DNA of 64,000 nucleotides from Methyloligella sp050110875 (lineage in GTDB: Bacteria; Pseudomonadota; Alphaproteobacteria; Rhizobiales; Methyloligellaceae). The translations under genes and the position numbers were made by a program. Shown piece after piece: positions 1-8,118 of the stretch; position 1 is the first letter of the stretch; every line of letters starts with the position of its first letter. The notes beneath the pieces were generated by a model. The model ran no database searches. It was given only the letters and a program-made list of their open reading frames with translations, and was not told where the DNA came from. Where the stretch lies: assembly GCA_050110875.1 (NCBI GenBank), contig CP188828.1, positions 620,001 to 684,000 of the forward strand. The letters are read 5' to 3'.

Positions 1-18
1 TCGTGGCGGAGAGAGGCA

Positions 19-714
19 ATGACAGCGCTCGACGACATCATGATCGAGATCACGCCGCAGGTCTTGCTCAAGGCCTATGCGTGCGGGATCTTTCCGATGG
101 CGGAGAGCGCTAGGGACAACGCTCTCTACTGGATCGAACCGGAACACCGGGGGATCCTGCCTCTCGACAAGGTGCATGTGCCGAGAAGCCTGGCGCGGAC
201 GATTCGGCGAGGCGATTTCGAGATCAAGGTCGATAACGATTTCGCCGCGGTGATCGAAGGCTGCGCCGCGCCGCGTCAAGGCCGCCGCAGCACCTGGATC
301 AACGGGCGCATCCGCAGCCTCTATGCCGATCTGTTCGATCTCGGCCATTGCCACACGGTCGAGGTTTGGCGCGACGGTGCGATGATCGGCGGGCTCTACG
401 GCGTACATCTCGGACGGGCCTTCTTCGGCGAAAGCATGTTCAGCCTGGCGCGGGATGCGAGCAAGATCGCGTTGGTCTATCTGGTGGCGCGGCTGAAGGC
501 CGGCGGCTTCACCTTGCTCGACACCCAATTCGTGACCGATCATCTGGCGCGGTTCGGCACCGTCGAGGTCGATCGGGCGGAATTTCAGAGATTGCTGGAA
601 GAGGCGCTGTCGGACGGCAGCGGTCAGTTCTCTTCGCTTTCGAGCGGCATCTCGCCTTCCGGCATCTTGCAATTGGTCAGCCAGACATCGAACACCGGGT
701 GCTCCACGGCGTGA
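19..714 (+). CDS. aat: leucyl/phenylalanyl-tRNA--protein transferase
   Basis: Transfers Leu or Phe from aminoacyl-tRNA to the N terminus of proteins with basic N-terminal residues, marking them for ClpS/ClpAP degradation in the cytoplasm (family knowledge). The 231-residue product has the N-terminal GIFPMAE motif near residue 23 and, further on, the HRGILPLD and FFGESMFS blocks of the family. The ATG at 19 follows a purine-rich GGAGAGAGG, so the start is well supported. The gene is probably the end of an operon entering from the left edge; in related genomes accB-accC precede aat, but that part is outside the window. Its last 91 bases overlap, tail to tail, the gene on the opposite strand; the C-terminal 30 residues are Ser-rich and not typical of the family core. 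Confidence 0.95.
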   Translation: MTALDDIMIEITPQVLLKAYACGIFPMAESARDNALYWIEPEHRGILPLDKVHVPRSLARTIRRGDFEIKVDNDFAAVIEGCAAPRQGRRSTWINGRIRSLYADLFDLGHCHTVEVWRDGAMIGGLYGVHLGRAFFGESMFSLARDASKIALVYLVARLKAGGFTLLDTQFVTDHLARFGTVEVDRAEFQRLLEEALSDGSGQFSSLSSGISPSGILQLVSQTSNTGCSTA

Positions 715-1064
715 AGCCCTGGGCTTTCGGCGAACATCCAGCCGGTGAAGATGCGGCTGGTCTCGCCGGAGAGCTTGGTCTCGTCCACTTCGACGAAAGC
801 GGCTGTCTTCGGCTGCTCGGTCGGCGGGCGGGTATGGCAGACCCGCGGCGTCACCCTTAGGGCACCGAAACGGACAGTATCGTTGATGGGGATCTCCAGA
901 TGGGAGATCCGTCCCGTCACCTTGTCGAGAGCGGCGAAGACGGCGATCTTGTTTTGAATCACGTCGGCCCGCGCGTCGCTGCCCCACACGACAAGCAGCC
1001 CCAAGACCGTCAGGAGGATGGCGGCGCTGCGACCGGCGTTTTCGGCGATTCGTTCGTGGGTCAT
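624..1064 (-). CDS. DUF2155 domain-containing exported protein
   Basis: The 146-residue product starts with a signal peptide (basic start, hydrophobic stretch around residues 12-28, cleavage likely after DARA) and then matches the DUF2155 pattern: FAALDKVTGR, a later RVCHTRPPTEQPK segment, IFTGWMFAESPGL and EHPVFDVWLTNC at the end. Family function is unknown; it is an alphaproteobacterial periplasmic protein usually found between aat and the complex I NDUFA12 gene, as here. I chose the ATG at 1064 rather than one ten codons upstream because the hydrophobic signal then begins close to the start. Its 3' end overlaps aat on the other strand by 91 bases. Confidence 0.85.
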   Translation of the reverse strand: MTHERIAENAGRSAAILLTVLGLLVVWGSDARADVIQNKIAVFAALDKVTGRISHLEIPINDTVRFGALRVTPRVCHTRPPTEQPKTAAFVEVDETKLSGETSRIFTGWMFAESPGLHAVEHPVFDVWLTNCKMPEGEMPLESEEN

Positions 1065-1157
1065 GAAAAGGCACTTATACGGACGGGAGGGCATCCGTCC
1101 ACTTCGCTAGCAAATTCCGCTCCGGATGATCGATGAATATGTCGCGAGGGTGGCAGG

Positions 1158-1541
1158 CTAGTTGGGCTGCCAAGGCTCGTAGGCGCGGGTCGGCGGCCCC
1201 TCCTCGCCGGCTGGCCGCAAGGTGCTGCCCGGCGGCCGGTAGGCGGCGGGCGTGCCGGTGAGATTGGGCTGAGGCGGTATCTGCCAAGCCCTGGGCTCGT
1301 ATGTCTCGTCGGTAGGCGGCACATCGACGGTGTGGTGCAGCCAGCCATGCCAGGCCGGCGTGACGCTGCTCGCATCGGCGCCGCCGTGATAGATCACCCA
1401 GCGGCGGGTCCCGGTCTTGTCCTCGTAATAGGTGTTGCCGAAGCTGTCGGTGCCGACTTTCTTGCCGTAGCGCCAGGTGAAGAGCCGCGTGCCGATGGTG
1501 TTGCCCGTCCACCAAGCGAAAATCTCCTCGAAGATTGCCAT
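1158..1541 (-). CDS. NADH:ubiquinone oxidoreductase subunit NDUFA12 family
   Basis: Accessory subunit of respiratory complex I (NDUFA12/B17.2 family), expected at the membrane-matrix arm interface. The 127-residue product shows the family block WWTGNTIGTRLFTWRYG (residues about 10-26) followed by DSFGNTYYE, RRWVIYHG and the PAWHGWLHH motif, then a Pro-rich tail ending YEPWQPN. The ATG at 1541 begins the conserved MAIFEEIFAWW; upstream in-frame starts would add unrelated sequence. It lies 93 bases upstream of the DUF2155 gene on the same strand, a neighbourhood conserved in many alphaproteobacteria. Identification is confident; whether it is essential for complex I here cannot be seen. Confidence 0.92.
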   Translation of the reverse strand: MAIFEEIFAWWTGNTIGTRLFTWRYGKKVGTDSFGNTYYEDKTGTRRWVIYHGGADASSVTPAWHGWLHHTVDVPPTDETYEPRAWQIPPQPNLTGTPAAYRPPGSTLRPAGEEGPPTRAYEPWQPN

Positions 1542-1874
1542 CGATATCCGCTGTCTCTCTGCCCGTGGGGTGATTTGCCGAAGGTTGATTTGTCCTTTCG
1601 GACTATGGCGGCAAAGGCCAAATGCGTCCAGTGGGCAAGCTGCCTCGCCCTGTCCTTCCACCATGTCAAAAAAGCCGCGCCGGACTCCCTGCCGGAGCGT
1701 AGAATCACCATATGGTTGTGACCGGATGAGGCGCCTCGCCGCCCTAGCTAATCCACAACTGTTGTGGAATATTAACCTCTGACCACTACATATAGGGTTC
1801 CGCTTGCTACCGGGCCCGAATCGAACGAGCGTGAACGGCTCGACTGATCGCTACACACATCCGGGGGAGAAGAG
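1542..1874. other. divergent intergenic region before nrdJ
   Basis: This 333-base stretch separates the NDUFA12-type gene from nrdJ. I see no supported gene in it: reading frames here have no ribosome binding site and no family resemblance. The nrdJ-proximal part is AT-richer and carries two inverted repeats annotated separately as candidate NrdR boxes. I looked for a cobalamin riboswitch, common before B12-dependent reductases, and found no B12-box-like or GCCACTG core. A GGGGGAGAAG ribosome binding site ends just before the nrdJ ATG. Confidence 0.6.
1753..1798 (+). promoter_or_regulatory. candidate pair of NrdR boxes upstream of nrdJ
   Basis: Two inverted repeats sit about 80-120 bases before the nrdJ start. 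The first is CCACAAC-T-GTTGTGG (1753-1767), a perfect 7-base palindrome; the second, CCACTACATATAGGGT (1783-1798), resembles the 16-base NrdR consensus ACACWATATATWGTGT at 13 of 16 positions. Their centres are about 31 bases apart, the three-helical-turn spacing known for paired NrdR operators. NrdR represses ribonucleotide reductase genes when dATP/ATP is high. The first box is one base short in its centre compared with the consensus, so the assignment is an inference. Confidence 0.5.
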
Positions 1875-4800
1875 ATGCGGATCGACAGACATTTTACCGA
1901 AGCCGGCCAATCGCCTTACAGCGCCATCCAGTTCAGGGATAGCGCGAGCGAGATCCGCAATCCGGACGGCTCCCTGGTGTTTCACCTCGAGCGTTTCGCG
2001 GTGCCGGCCCATTGGAGCCAGGTCGCGGCGGATATCCTGGCGCAGAAATATTTCCGCAAGGCGGGGGTCGCGGCACGTCTAAAGAAGGTCGAGGAGAACG
2101 ACGTGCCGTCCTGGCTGTGGCGGTCGGTGCCCGACGAAGATGCGCTTGCCGCGCTGCCCGAGGAGGAGCGTTACGGCTCGGAGACCGATGCTCGCCAGGT
2201 GTTCGACCGGCTGGCCGGCACCTGGACCTATTGGGGCTGGAAGGGCGGCTATTTCTCTTCCGAGGAAGACGCACTCGCCTTCTTCGACGAGCACCGCTAC
2301 ATGCTCGCCATGCAGATGGGCGCGCCGAACAGCCCGCAATGGTTCAACACGGGGCTACATTGGGCCTATGGCATCGACGGTCCGGCGCAAGGCCACTACT
2401 ACGTCGATTTCCGCACCGGCGAGCTGAAGGAGTCGGAGTCGGCCTACGAGCATCCCCAGCCCCATGCCTGCTTCATCCAGTCCGTCGAGGACGATCTGGT
2501 GAACGAGAGCGGCATCATGGATCTGTGGGTGCGGGAAGCGCGGCTGTTCAAATACGGCTCCGGCACCGGCTCGAACTTCTCCAAGCTGCGCGGCGAGAAC
2601 GAGCCGCTCTCCGGGGGCGGCAAATCCTCCGGGCTGATGAGCTTCCTGAAGATCGGCGATCGTGCCGCCGGCGCCATCAAGTCGGGCGGCACCACGCGGC
2701 GCGCCGCCAAGATGGTGGTGGTCGATATCGACCATCCGGATGTGGAGGATTTCATCAAGTGGAAGGTCACCGAGGAACAGAAGGTCGCCGCGCTGGTGAC
2801 CGGCTCCAAGGTGCTGTCGGAGCGACTCAACGCCATCCTGAAGGCCTGCGTGAATTGCGAGGGCGACGACGATCAGTGCTTCGATCCGAAGCATAACCCG
2901 GCACTGAAGCGCGAGGTGAAAGCCGCGCGCAAGCTGAAGGTGCCGGACAACTATATCCGCCGGGTGATCGAGTTCGCCCGCCAAGGCTACACCTCGATCG
3001 AATTCCAGACCTACGACACGGATTGGGATTCGGAAGCCTACCGCACGGTCTCGGGCCAGAACTCGAACAACTCGGTGCGGGTCACGGACGACTTCTTGAA
3101 CGCTGTCGAGGCGGATGGCGATTGGGATCTGATCCAGCGCAAGAACGGCTCGGTCGCAAAGACGGTGAAGGCGCGGGAGCTTTGGGAAGAGATCGGCAAT
3201 GCGGCCTGGTCCTGCGCCGATCCCGGCATCCAGTTCCACTCGACCATCAACGACTGGCACACCTGCCCTGCGGCGGGACCGATCCGCGCGTCCAACCCGT
3301 GCTCGGAATACATGTTCCTGGACGACACGGCCTGCAATCTCGCCTCGCTCAATCTGATGAGCTTCCGGAAAGAGGACGGGAGCTTCGACATCGAGGCCTA
3401 CCGCCATGCCATCCGGCTCTGGACGGTGGTGCTGGAGATCGCCGTGACCATGGCCCAGTTCCCGTCGCGGACGATCGCCCAGCTCTCCTACGAGTATCGG
3501 ACACTGGGTCTCGGCTACGCGAATATCGGCGGTCTCTTGATGGCTTCGGGCGTCCCTTACGACTCCGAGGAAGGGCGTGCGCTATGCGGCGCGCTCACCG
3601 CCATCATGACCGGCACGGCTTATGCAGCGAGCGCGGAGATGTCGAAGGAGCTCGGCCCCTTCCCCGGCTTCCAAGAGAACCGCGATGCCATGTTGCGGGT
3701 GATGCGCAATCATGCGCGGGCGGCCCGGGGCGCTTCAGACGGCTACGAGGCGCTTGCGACCCGGCCCGTGCCGCTGGATCACGGCGCCTGCCCGCAACCG
3801 GCTCTGATGGAATATGCGGTCCGGTCCTGGGACGAGGCGATCGCGCTCGGCGAGATCCACGGCTATCGCAATGCCCAAGCCACGGTAATCGCGCCGACCG
3901 GCACGATCGGTCTGGTGATGGATTGCGACACCACCGGCATCGAGCCCGATTTCGCGCTGGTGAAGTTCAAGAAGCTCGCCGGCGGCGGCTATTTCAAGAT
4001 CATCAACCGGATGGTGCCGGAGGCGCTGCGGGTGCTCGGCTACAACGAAGCCGACCGTAAGGAGATCATCGACTACGTGGTCGGCTACGGCACGCTGAAG
4101 GACGCGCCGGAGATCAATCACGAAACGCTCGCCGCGAAAGGCTTCACGGAAGAGAAGCTCGAGATCGTCGAGAAAGCGGTCGCGACCGCCTTCGATATTA
4201 AGTTCGTCTTCAACAAGTGGACGCTCGGCGAGGATTTCTGCACCCAGGTTCTAGGGCTGGAAGCGGAGCGTCTCAACGCGCCCGATTTCGATCTGCTGGC
4301 CGAGATCGGCTTCTCGCGGAAGGCGATCGAAGCGGCCAACGAATATGTCTGCGGGGCGATGACGCTGGAAGGCGCGCCGGGCCTCAAGGACGAGCACCTG
4401 CCGGTGTTCGACTGTGCCACGCCGTGCGGCCGCAAGGGCACGCGCTACCTCTCCGCGGAGAGTCATATCCGTATGATGGCGGCGGCGCAGCCTTTCATCT
4501 CGGGCGCGATCTCCAAGACCATCAACATGCCGAACGATGCGAGCGTTGCGGACTGCAAGGAAGCCTACATGCTCTCCTGGCGGCTGGCGTTGAAGGCCAA
4601 TGCGCTCTATCGCGACGGCTCCAAACTCTCCCAGCCGCTCAACGCGCAACTTCTCTCCGACGACGAGGACGAGCAGGACGAAGCGATCCAGGAGATGGCA
4701 TCCGATCAGCCGGGCGCCCAGCGGGCGAACGTCGTGGCCGAGCGTGTCATCGAACGCATCGTGGAGCGGGCACGGGTGCGCGCCGAGCGCGAGCGTCTTC

Positions 4801-5582
4801 CCGACCGCCGCAAGGGCTACACGCAAAAAGCCGTGGTCGGCGGTCATAAGGTCTATTTAAGAACTGGCGAGTACACCGACGGACGTTTGGGTGAGATTTT
4901 TATCGACATGCACAAGGAAGGCGCCGCCTTCCGCTCACTCATGAACAACTTCGCGATCGCGGTGTCGGTTGGTTTGCAATATGGCGTGCCGTTGGAAGAG
5001 TTCGTCGATGCTTTTACCTTCACGCGCTTCGAGCCTGCCGGACTGGTTCGCGGAAACGAAGCGATCAAGAATGCTACTTCAATTCTTGATTACCTGTTCA
5101 GAGAGCTTGCGGTCTCGTATCTGGGTCGTTACGAGTTGGCTCATGTCGATCCTTCGGAGATCGGCAGCACGACGCTCGGTTCGAGTGATGAGAACGGCGA
5201 CGCGCATACGACGACAGAAGCTCTCGTCTCACCAGGCTTCACACGCGGACGTCTTAGCGAATTCCGACGTGGGGGCCGACTCCAGGCAAAAGGGCAACCA
5301 GCCCATGCACTCAGGAGCGACACTGAAGAAGAGGCTGACCGGCAGGTTACCGGCACGGCTGCCTCGACCGCATCCGACACTTCATCTTCGACACCGGACT
5401 CGGACTATGTCGCCCGAGCCGTCGAAGCGCTCGCCGAGCGTGGCGAGACAGATCTTATCGCCGAAGCGCGCGTTAAGGGTTATGAAGGTGAAGCATGCTC
5501 TGAATGCGGGAACTTCACACTCGTCCGCAACGGCACCTGTCTTAAATGCGACACTTGTGGCGGGACGAGTGGCTGTTCTTAG
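1875..5582 (+). CDS. nrdJ: vitamin B12-dependent ribonucleotide reductase, class II
   Basis: Reduces ribonucleotides to deoxyribonucleotides using adenosylcobalamin to generate the thiyl radical; it supplies DNA precursors with or without oxygen. The 1235-residue product is full length for the large alphaproteobacterial NrdJ type. Visible landmarks are NSPQWFNTG (about 153), HACFIQS (about 197) with a redox cysteine, GSGTGSNFS, the catalytic loop NPCSEY with Cys at about 476, and PTGTIGLVMD near 673. A TSCPD domain begins near 981 (YTQKAVVGGHKVYLRTGEY), followed by a low-complexity Ser/Thr/Glu linker and a four-Cys zinc ribbon in the last 28 residues. The start is fixed by GGGGGAGAAG before the ATG. 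Downstream of about 4850 the base composition drops and codon choice changes. The histone-like gene follows after 35 bases and may be co-transcribed. Confidence 0.97.
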   Translation: MRIDRHFTEAGQSPYSAIQFRDSASEIRNPDGSLVFHLERFAVPAHWSQVAADILAQKYFRKAGVAARLKKVEENDVPSWLWRSVPDEDALAALPEEERYGSETDARQVFDRLAGTWTYWGWKGGYFSSEEDALAFFDEHRYMLAMQMGAPNSPQWFNTGLHWAYGIDGPAQGHYYVDFRTGELKESESAYEHPQPHACFIQSVEDDLVNESGIMDLWVREARLFKYGSGTGSNFSKLRGENEPLSGGGKSSGLMSFLKIGDRAAGAIKSGGTTRRAAKMVVVDIDHPDVEDFIKWKVTEEQKVAALVTGSKVLSERLNAILKACVNCEGDDDQCFDPKHNPALKREVKAARKLKVPDNYIRRVIEFARQGYTSIEFQTYDTDWDSEAYRTVSGQNSNNSVRVTDDFLNAVEADGDWDLIQRKNGSVAKTVKARELWEEIGNAAWSCADPGIQFHSTINDWHTCPAAGPIRASNPCSEYMFLDDTACNLASLNLMSFRKEDGSFDIEAYRHAIRLWTVVLEIAVTMAQFPSRTIAQLSYEYRTLGLGYANIGGLLMASGVPYDSEEGRALCGALTAIMTGTAYAASAEMSKELGPFPGFQENRDAMLRVMRNHARAARGASDGYEALATRPVPLDHGACPQPALMEYAVRSWDEAIALGEIHGYRNAQATVIAPTGTIGLVMDCDTTGIEPDFALVKFKKLAGGGYFKIINRMVPEALRVLGYNEADRKEIIDYVVGYGTLKDAPEINHETLAAKGFTEEKLEIVEKAVATAFDIKFVFNKWTLGEDFCTQVLGLEAERLNAPDFDLLAEIGFSRKAIEAANEYVCGAMTLEGAPGLKDEHLPVFDCATPCGRKGTRYLSAESHIRMMAAAQPFISGAISKTINMPNDASVADCKEAYMLSWRLALKANALYRDGSKLSQPLNAQLLSDDEDEQDEAIQEMASDQPGAQRANVVAERVIERIVERARVRAERERLPDRRKGYTQKAVVGGHKVYLRTGEYTDGRLGEIFIDMHKEGAAFRSLMNNFAIAVSVGLQYGVPLEEFVDAFTFTRFEPAGLVRGNEAIKNATSILDYLFRELAVSYLGRYELAHVDPSEIGSTTLGSSDENGDAHTTTEALVSPGFTRGRLSEFRRGGRLQAKGQPAHALRSDTEEEADRQVTGTAASTASDTSSSTPDSDYVARAVEALAERGETDLIAEARVKGYEGEACSECGNFTLVRNGTCLKCDTCGGTSGCS

Positions 5583-5617
5583 AACCAGTCAGAGACCCCG
5601 ATAGGAGGGCCCACTCG

Positions 5618-6298
5618 ATGGCCATACTGAAGACGATGAAGAAGAAGCCGGCTGCCAAGAAGCCGGCTTCGAAGGCCGCCACCGCGAAGACCACGACTGC
5701 GAAGAAGACATCGACCGCCAGGGCTACCGCAAAGAAGCCGGCGACGCGCAGCACCGCACGTAAGCCAGCCGCCGCGAAGAAGACCACGACGGCTCGCAAG
5801 ACGACGGCGGCCAAGAAGCCTGCCGCGACCAAGAAGCCGGCAGCCCGCAAGACGGCCGCCAAGAGCGCGACCACGGCGCGCAGGACGTCCACCGCAAAGA
5901 AGCCGGCTACCGCTCGTAAGACCACCGCTCGCAAGACCACCGCGGCAAAGAAGCCCGCTGCGAGGACGACGGCCCGGAAGACCTCTACGGCGAAAAAGCC
6001 CGCCGCCAGGAAGCCGGCTGCGCGGAAGACGGCCGCCAAGAGCACGACGACGGCCCGCAAGACTTCTACGGCGAAAAAACCCGCCGCCAGGAAGCCGGCG
6101 GCCCGGAAAACGGCCGCGAAAAAGCCGGCCGCCAAGACGGCTTCGGCTCGCAAGCCCGTGACTGCGAAGAAGACCACGGCGCGGAAGCCCGCAGCCAAGA
6201 AGCCCGCGACCCGGACGGCGGCCGTCAAGAAGACCACCGCACGCAAGACCGGCGCGGCTCGGAAGCCGGCTACGCGAAAGACAACCGCGAAGAAATAG
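5618..6298 (+). CDS. lysine/alanine-rich histone H1-like DNA-binding protein
   Basis: The 226-residue product consists almost entirely of short repeats such as AAKKPA, TARKTT and STAKKPAARK, with Lys, Arg, Ala, Thr and Pro as nearly the only residues. This is the composition of eukaryotic H1 C-terminal tails and of bacterial H1-like nucleoid proteins (HctB/AlgP-type), so it probably binds DNA and compacts the chromosome; no folded domain is visible. ATAGGAGG lies 10 bases before the ATG at 5618, which sets the start and excludes the in-frame upstream codons that overlap nrdJ. Repeat-rich coding DNA of this kind commonly changes length by slippage. It ends just before a strong hairpin terminator. 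Exact family is uncertain. Confidence 0.8.
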   Translation: MAILKTMKKKPAAKKPASKAATAKTTTAKKTSTARATAKKPATRSTARKPAAAKKTTTARKTTAAKKPAATKKPAARKTAAKSATTARRTSTAKKPATARKTTARKTTAAKKPAARTTARKTSTAKKPAARKPAARKTAAKSTTTARKTSTAKKPAARKPAARKTAAKKPAAKTASARKPVTAKKTTARKPAAKKPATRTAAVKKTTARKTGAARKPATRKTTAKK

Positions 6299-6330
6299 CA
6301 TTCGCCGGCAGTCGAGAGCCGATCGGAAGC

Positions 6331-6362
6331 GGCGCGAGGGGTCCCCTTCGCGCCGTTCCTTT
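6331..6362 (+). terminator. hairpin terminator after the histone-like gene
   Basis: GGCGCGAGGGG (6331-6341) pairs with CCCCTTCGCGCC (6343-6354) with one bulged base, followed by a T-rich stretch GTTCCTTTA. It lies 33 bases after the stop codon and would end an nrdJ/histone-like transcript. The single-base loop as drawn means the inner pairs probably open. Confidence 0.65.
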
Positions 6363-6429
6363 ATCCGGGAACGCTCTTATCAAGGACGGCGTCTTTTAAG
6401 TCGACGCTCCTGTTTGGTGGCCGTTCCCG

Positions 6430-7206
6430 CTAGGAGGTTTCCTTCTCCCCGTCGGCATAGGCCATGCCTTCGCACTGCAGGAATATGCGCAGCTCCTCGA
6501 CCGCTTCTTCGATGAGTGGCTTGTCGGCGCTGCGCAGCACCACGTAAGTCCCGACCCGTCGCTCCTCGAAGAACGGATAGCTGCCGATCTGAACTCTCGG
6601 ATGCTTCTGCTGGAGCGCGGCGAGTCCGCCGGCGACATGCCCCTCCGGCGCATCGACCCGGACGGAACGGGAGGCGACGGGACGCCCCTTCTCCAGACGC
6701 GGCAGTACATCCTCCATCATCGCCTGCATGATGCGCGGGATGCCGGCCATGACCACGACATTCCCGATCATATAGCCGGGCGCGCCGGAGACGGGATTGG
6801 CGACAAGCTCCGCACCTTGGGGCAGACGTGCCATGCGCAGGCGTCCCGGTCCCAGCGGCTCGCCGGGATAGCGCTCCTCCAGCACACGAACCGCGCGCGG
6901 ATCCTCAGCAACGGGCACATCGAAGGCCTGGCCGATGGCATCGGTCGTGACATCATCATGGGTCGGGCCGATGCCCCCGGTGGTGAGCACGTAGCGGAAG
7001 CGGCGGCGCAGCGCATTCACCGCCTCGACGATCTCTTCTTCGATATCGGGGACGACCCGGACCTCGCGCAGAGCGATGCCTGCCTCGTCCAGCAGCCGAG
7101 CGATGAAGGCGGTGTTGGCATCCTGGGTCCGGCCGGAGAGAATCTCCTCGCCGATGATGAGAAGCGCGGCTGTGACGATATCGGAAGTGCTGTCAGACTC
7201 TGCCAT
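6430..7206 (-). CDS. competence/damage-inducible protein A-like, molybdopterin-binding domain
   Basis: The 258-residue product is a MoaB/MogA-fold (MoCF biosynthesis) domain of the CinA N-terminal type. Landmarks are AALLIIGEEILSGRTQDANT near the N terminus, VLTTGGIGPTHDDVTTDAI in the middle and GAPGYMIGNVVVMAGIP. It lacks the C-terminal PncC nicotinamide-nucleotide amidase domain of full CinA (about 400 residues), so it belongs to the short stand-alone group whose substrate is not settled; a pyrophosphatase role on nucleotide derivatives is known for some CinA N-terminal domains. The ATG at 7206 starts MAESD; a 5-codon upstream alternative is possible. It is divergent from sfsA with a 61-base gap that must carry both promoters. 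Confidence 0.85.
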   Translation of the reverse strand: MAESDSTSDIVTAALLIIGEEILSGRTQDANTAFIARLLDEAGIALREVRVVPDIEEEIVEAVNALRRRFRYVLTTGGIGPTHDDVTTDAIGQAFDVPVAEDPRAVRVLEERYPGEPLGPGRLRMARLPQGAELVANPVSGAPGYMIGNVVVMAGIPRIMQAMMEDVLPRLEKGRPVASRSVRVDAPEGHVAGGLAALQQKHPRVQIGSYPFFEERRVGTYVVLRSADKPLIEEAVEELRIFLQCEGMAYADGEKETS

Positions 7207-7267
7207 GGCCCTAGAAAACACCTTTCCCGCCTTGCTGTCCCTGTCCGATCCCGCCTAGGCTCGAACG

Positions 7268-8041
7268 ATGCTGCACGCCTTTCCTTCTCCCCTCATACCG
7301 GGAACCTTGATCCGCCGCTATAAGCGCTTCCTCGCCGATATTAAACTCCAGACCGGCGAAACGGTGACCGCCCATTGTTGCAATCCCGGCGCCATGCTGG
7401 GGCTGAAGGCGGAAGGATCGAGGGTCTGGGTCTCGGCCTCGAACAGTCCGAAGCGCAAGCTGCGCTATTCCTGGGAGCTGATCGAGGTGGATCTGGGAGA
7501 CGGAGCGGCGCTTGTCGGAATCAACACGGCCCTGCCCAACACCCTTGCAGGGGCGGCCTTGGCGCAAGGCGCGATCCCCGAGCTCTCCGGCTATGACGAG
7601 ATCGCCCGGGAGGTCCGCTACGGGACCAATAGCCGGGTCGATTTTCTGCTGCGCGATACCACCGGCGCGACCTGCCATGTGGAGGTGAAGAACGTGCATC
7701 TGATGCGGGAGCCGGGATTGGCGGAGTTTCCGGATTCCGTCACCGCGCGAGGCACGAAACATCTGCACGAGCTCGCCAGGATCGCGCAGTCGGGCGGCCG
7801 CGCGGTGATGCTCTATCTCATTCAGCGGAGCGATGCGCAGGCCTTCGCGGTCGCTGCCGATATCGATCCGGCCTATGCCGCGGGGCTCGAGGCGGCGCAG
7901 GCCGCGGGTGTCGAGGTGCTGGCCTATGCTTGCGCACCAACTCTCGAAGGCTTTTCCGCGCTCGGCCGCGTTGCGCATATCGACGGTCGCGACACCGATG
8001 CTCCGCCTGCCACCATTGCGCGTGCGGCCCTTTCACCTTAA
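7268..8041 (+). CDS. sfsA: SfsA family DNA/RNA-binding protein
   Basis: The 257-residue product matches SfsA over its length: an N-terminal LIRRYKRFLADI (OB-like part), the conserved HCCNPGAM (HCPNTGSM in Escherichia coli), GINTALPN, SRVDFLL, CHVEVKNVHL and FPDSVTARGTKHL. The D/E-x-K cluster in VDFLL and VEVKN resembles a nuclease active site of the restriction-endonuclease-like fold; the biological role (sugar fermentation stimulation) is only loosely established. No clear ribosome binding site precedes the ATG at 7268, so initiation may be leaderless or weak. It is followed by map after 77 bases. Confidence 0.92.
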   Translation: MLHAFPSPLIPGTLIRRYKRFLADIKLQTGETVTAHCCNPGAMLGLKAEGSRVWVSASNSPKRKLRYSWELIEVDLGDGAALVGINTALPNTLAGAALAQGAIPELSGYDEIAREVRYGTNSRVDFLLRDTTGATCHVEVKNVHLMREPGLAEFPDSVTARGTKHLHELARIAQSGGRAVMLYLIQRSDAQAFAVAADIDPAYAAGLEAAQAAGVEVLAYACAPTLEGFSALGRVAHIDGRDTDAPPATIARAALSP

Positions 8042-8118
8042 GTCAGCTAAGGTCCTTGCTTCGGACGGGACCGGCCAACTCGGAAACGTGGCGCTTAAGG
8101 AGCGCTGAACAAGACGGC

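Noticed and set aside
1542..1874. Cobalamin riboswitch before nrdJ.
   Set aside because: The segment is short, lacks the B12-box and core motifs, and shows NrdR-like palindromes.
5542..6301. Two long frames on the - strand opposite the histone-like gene (Phe/Val/Ala-rich and Arg/Gly/Leu-rich).
   Set aside because: They are produced by the repetitive Lys/Ala codons read in reverse and have no start signals.
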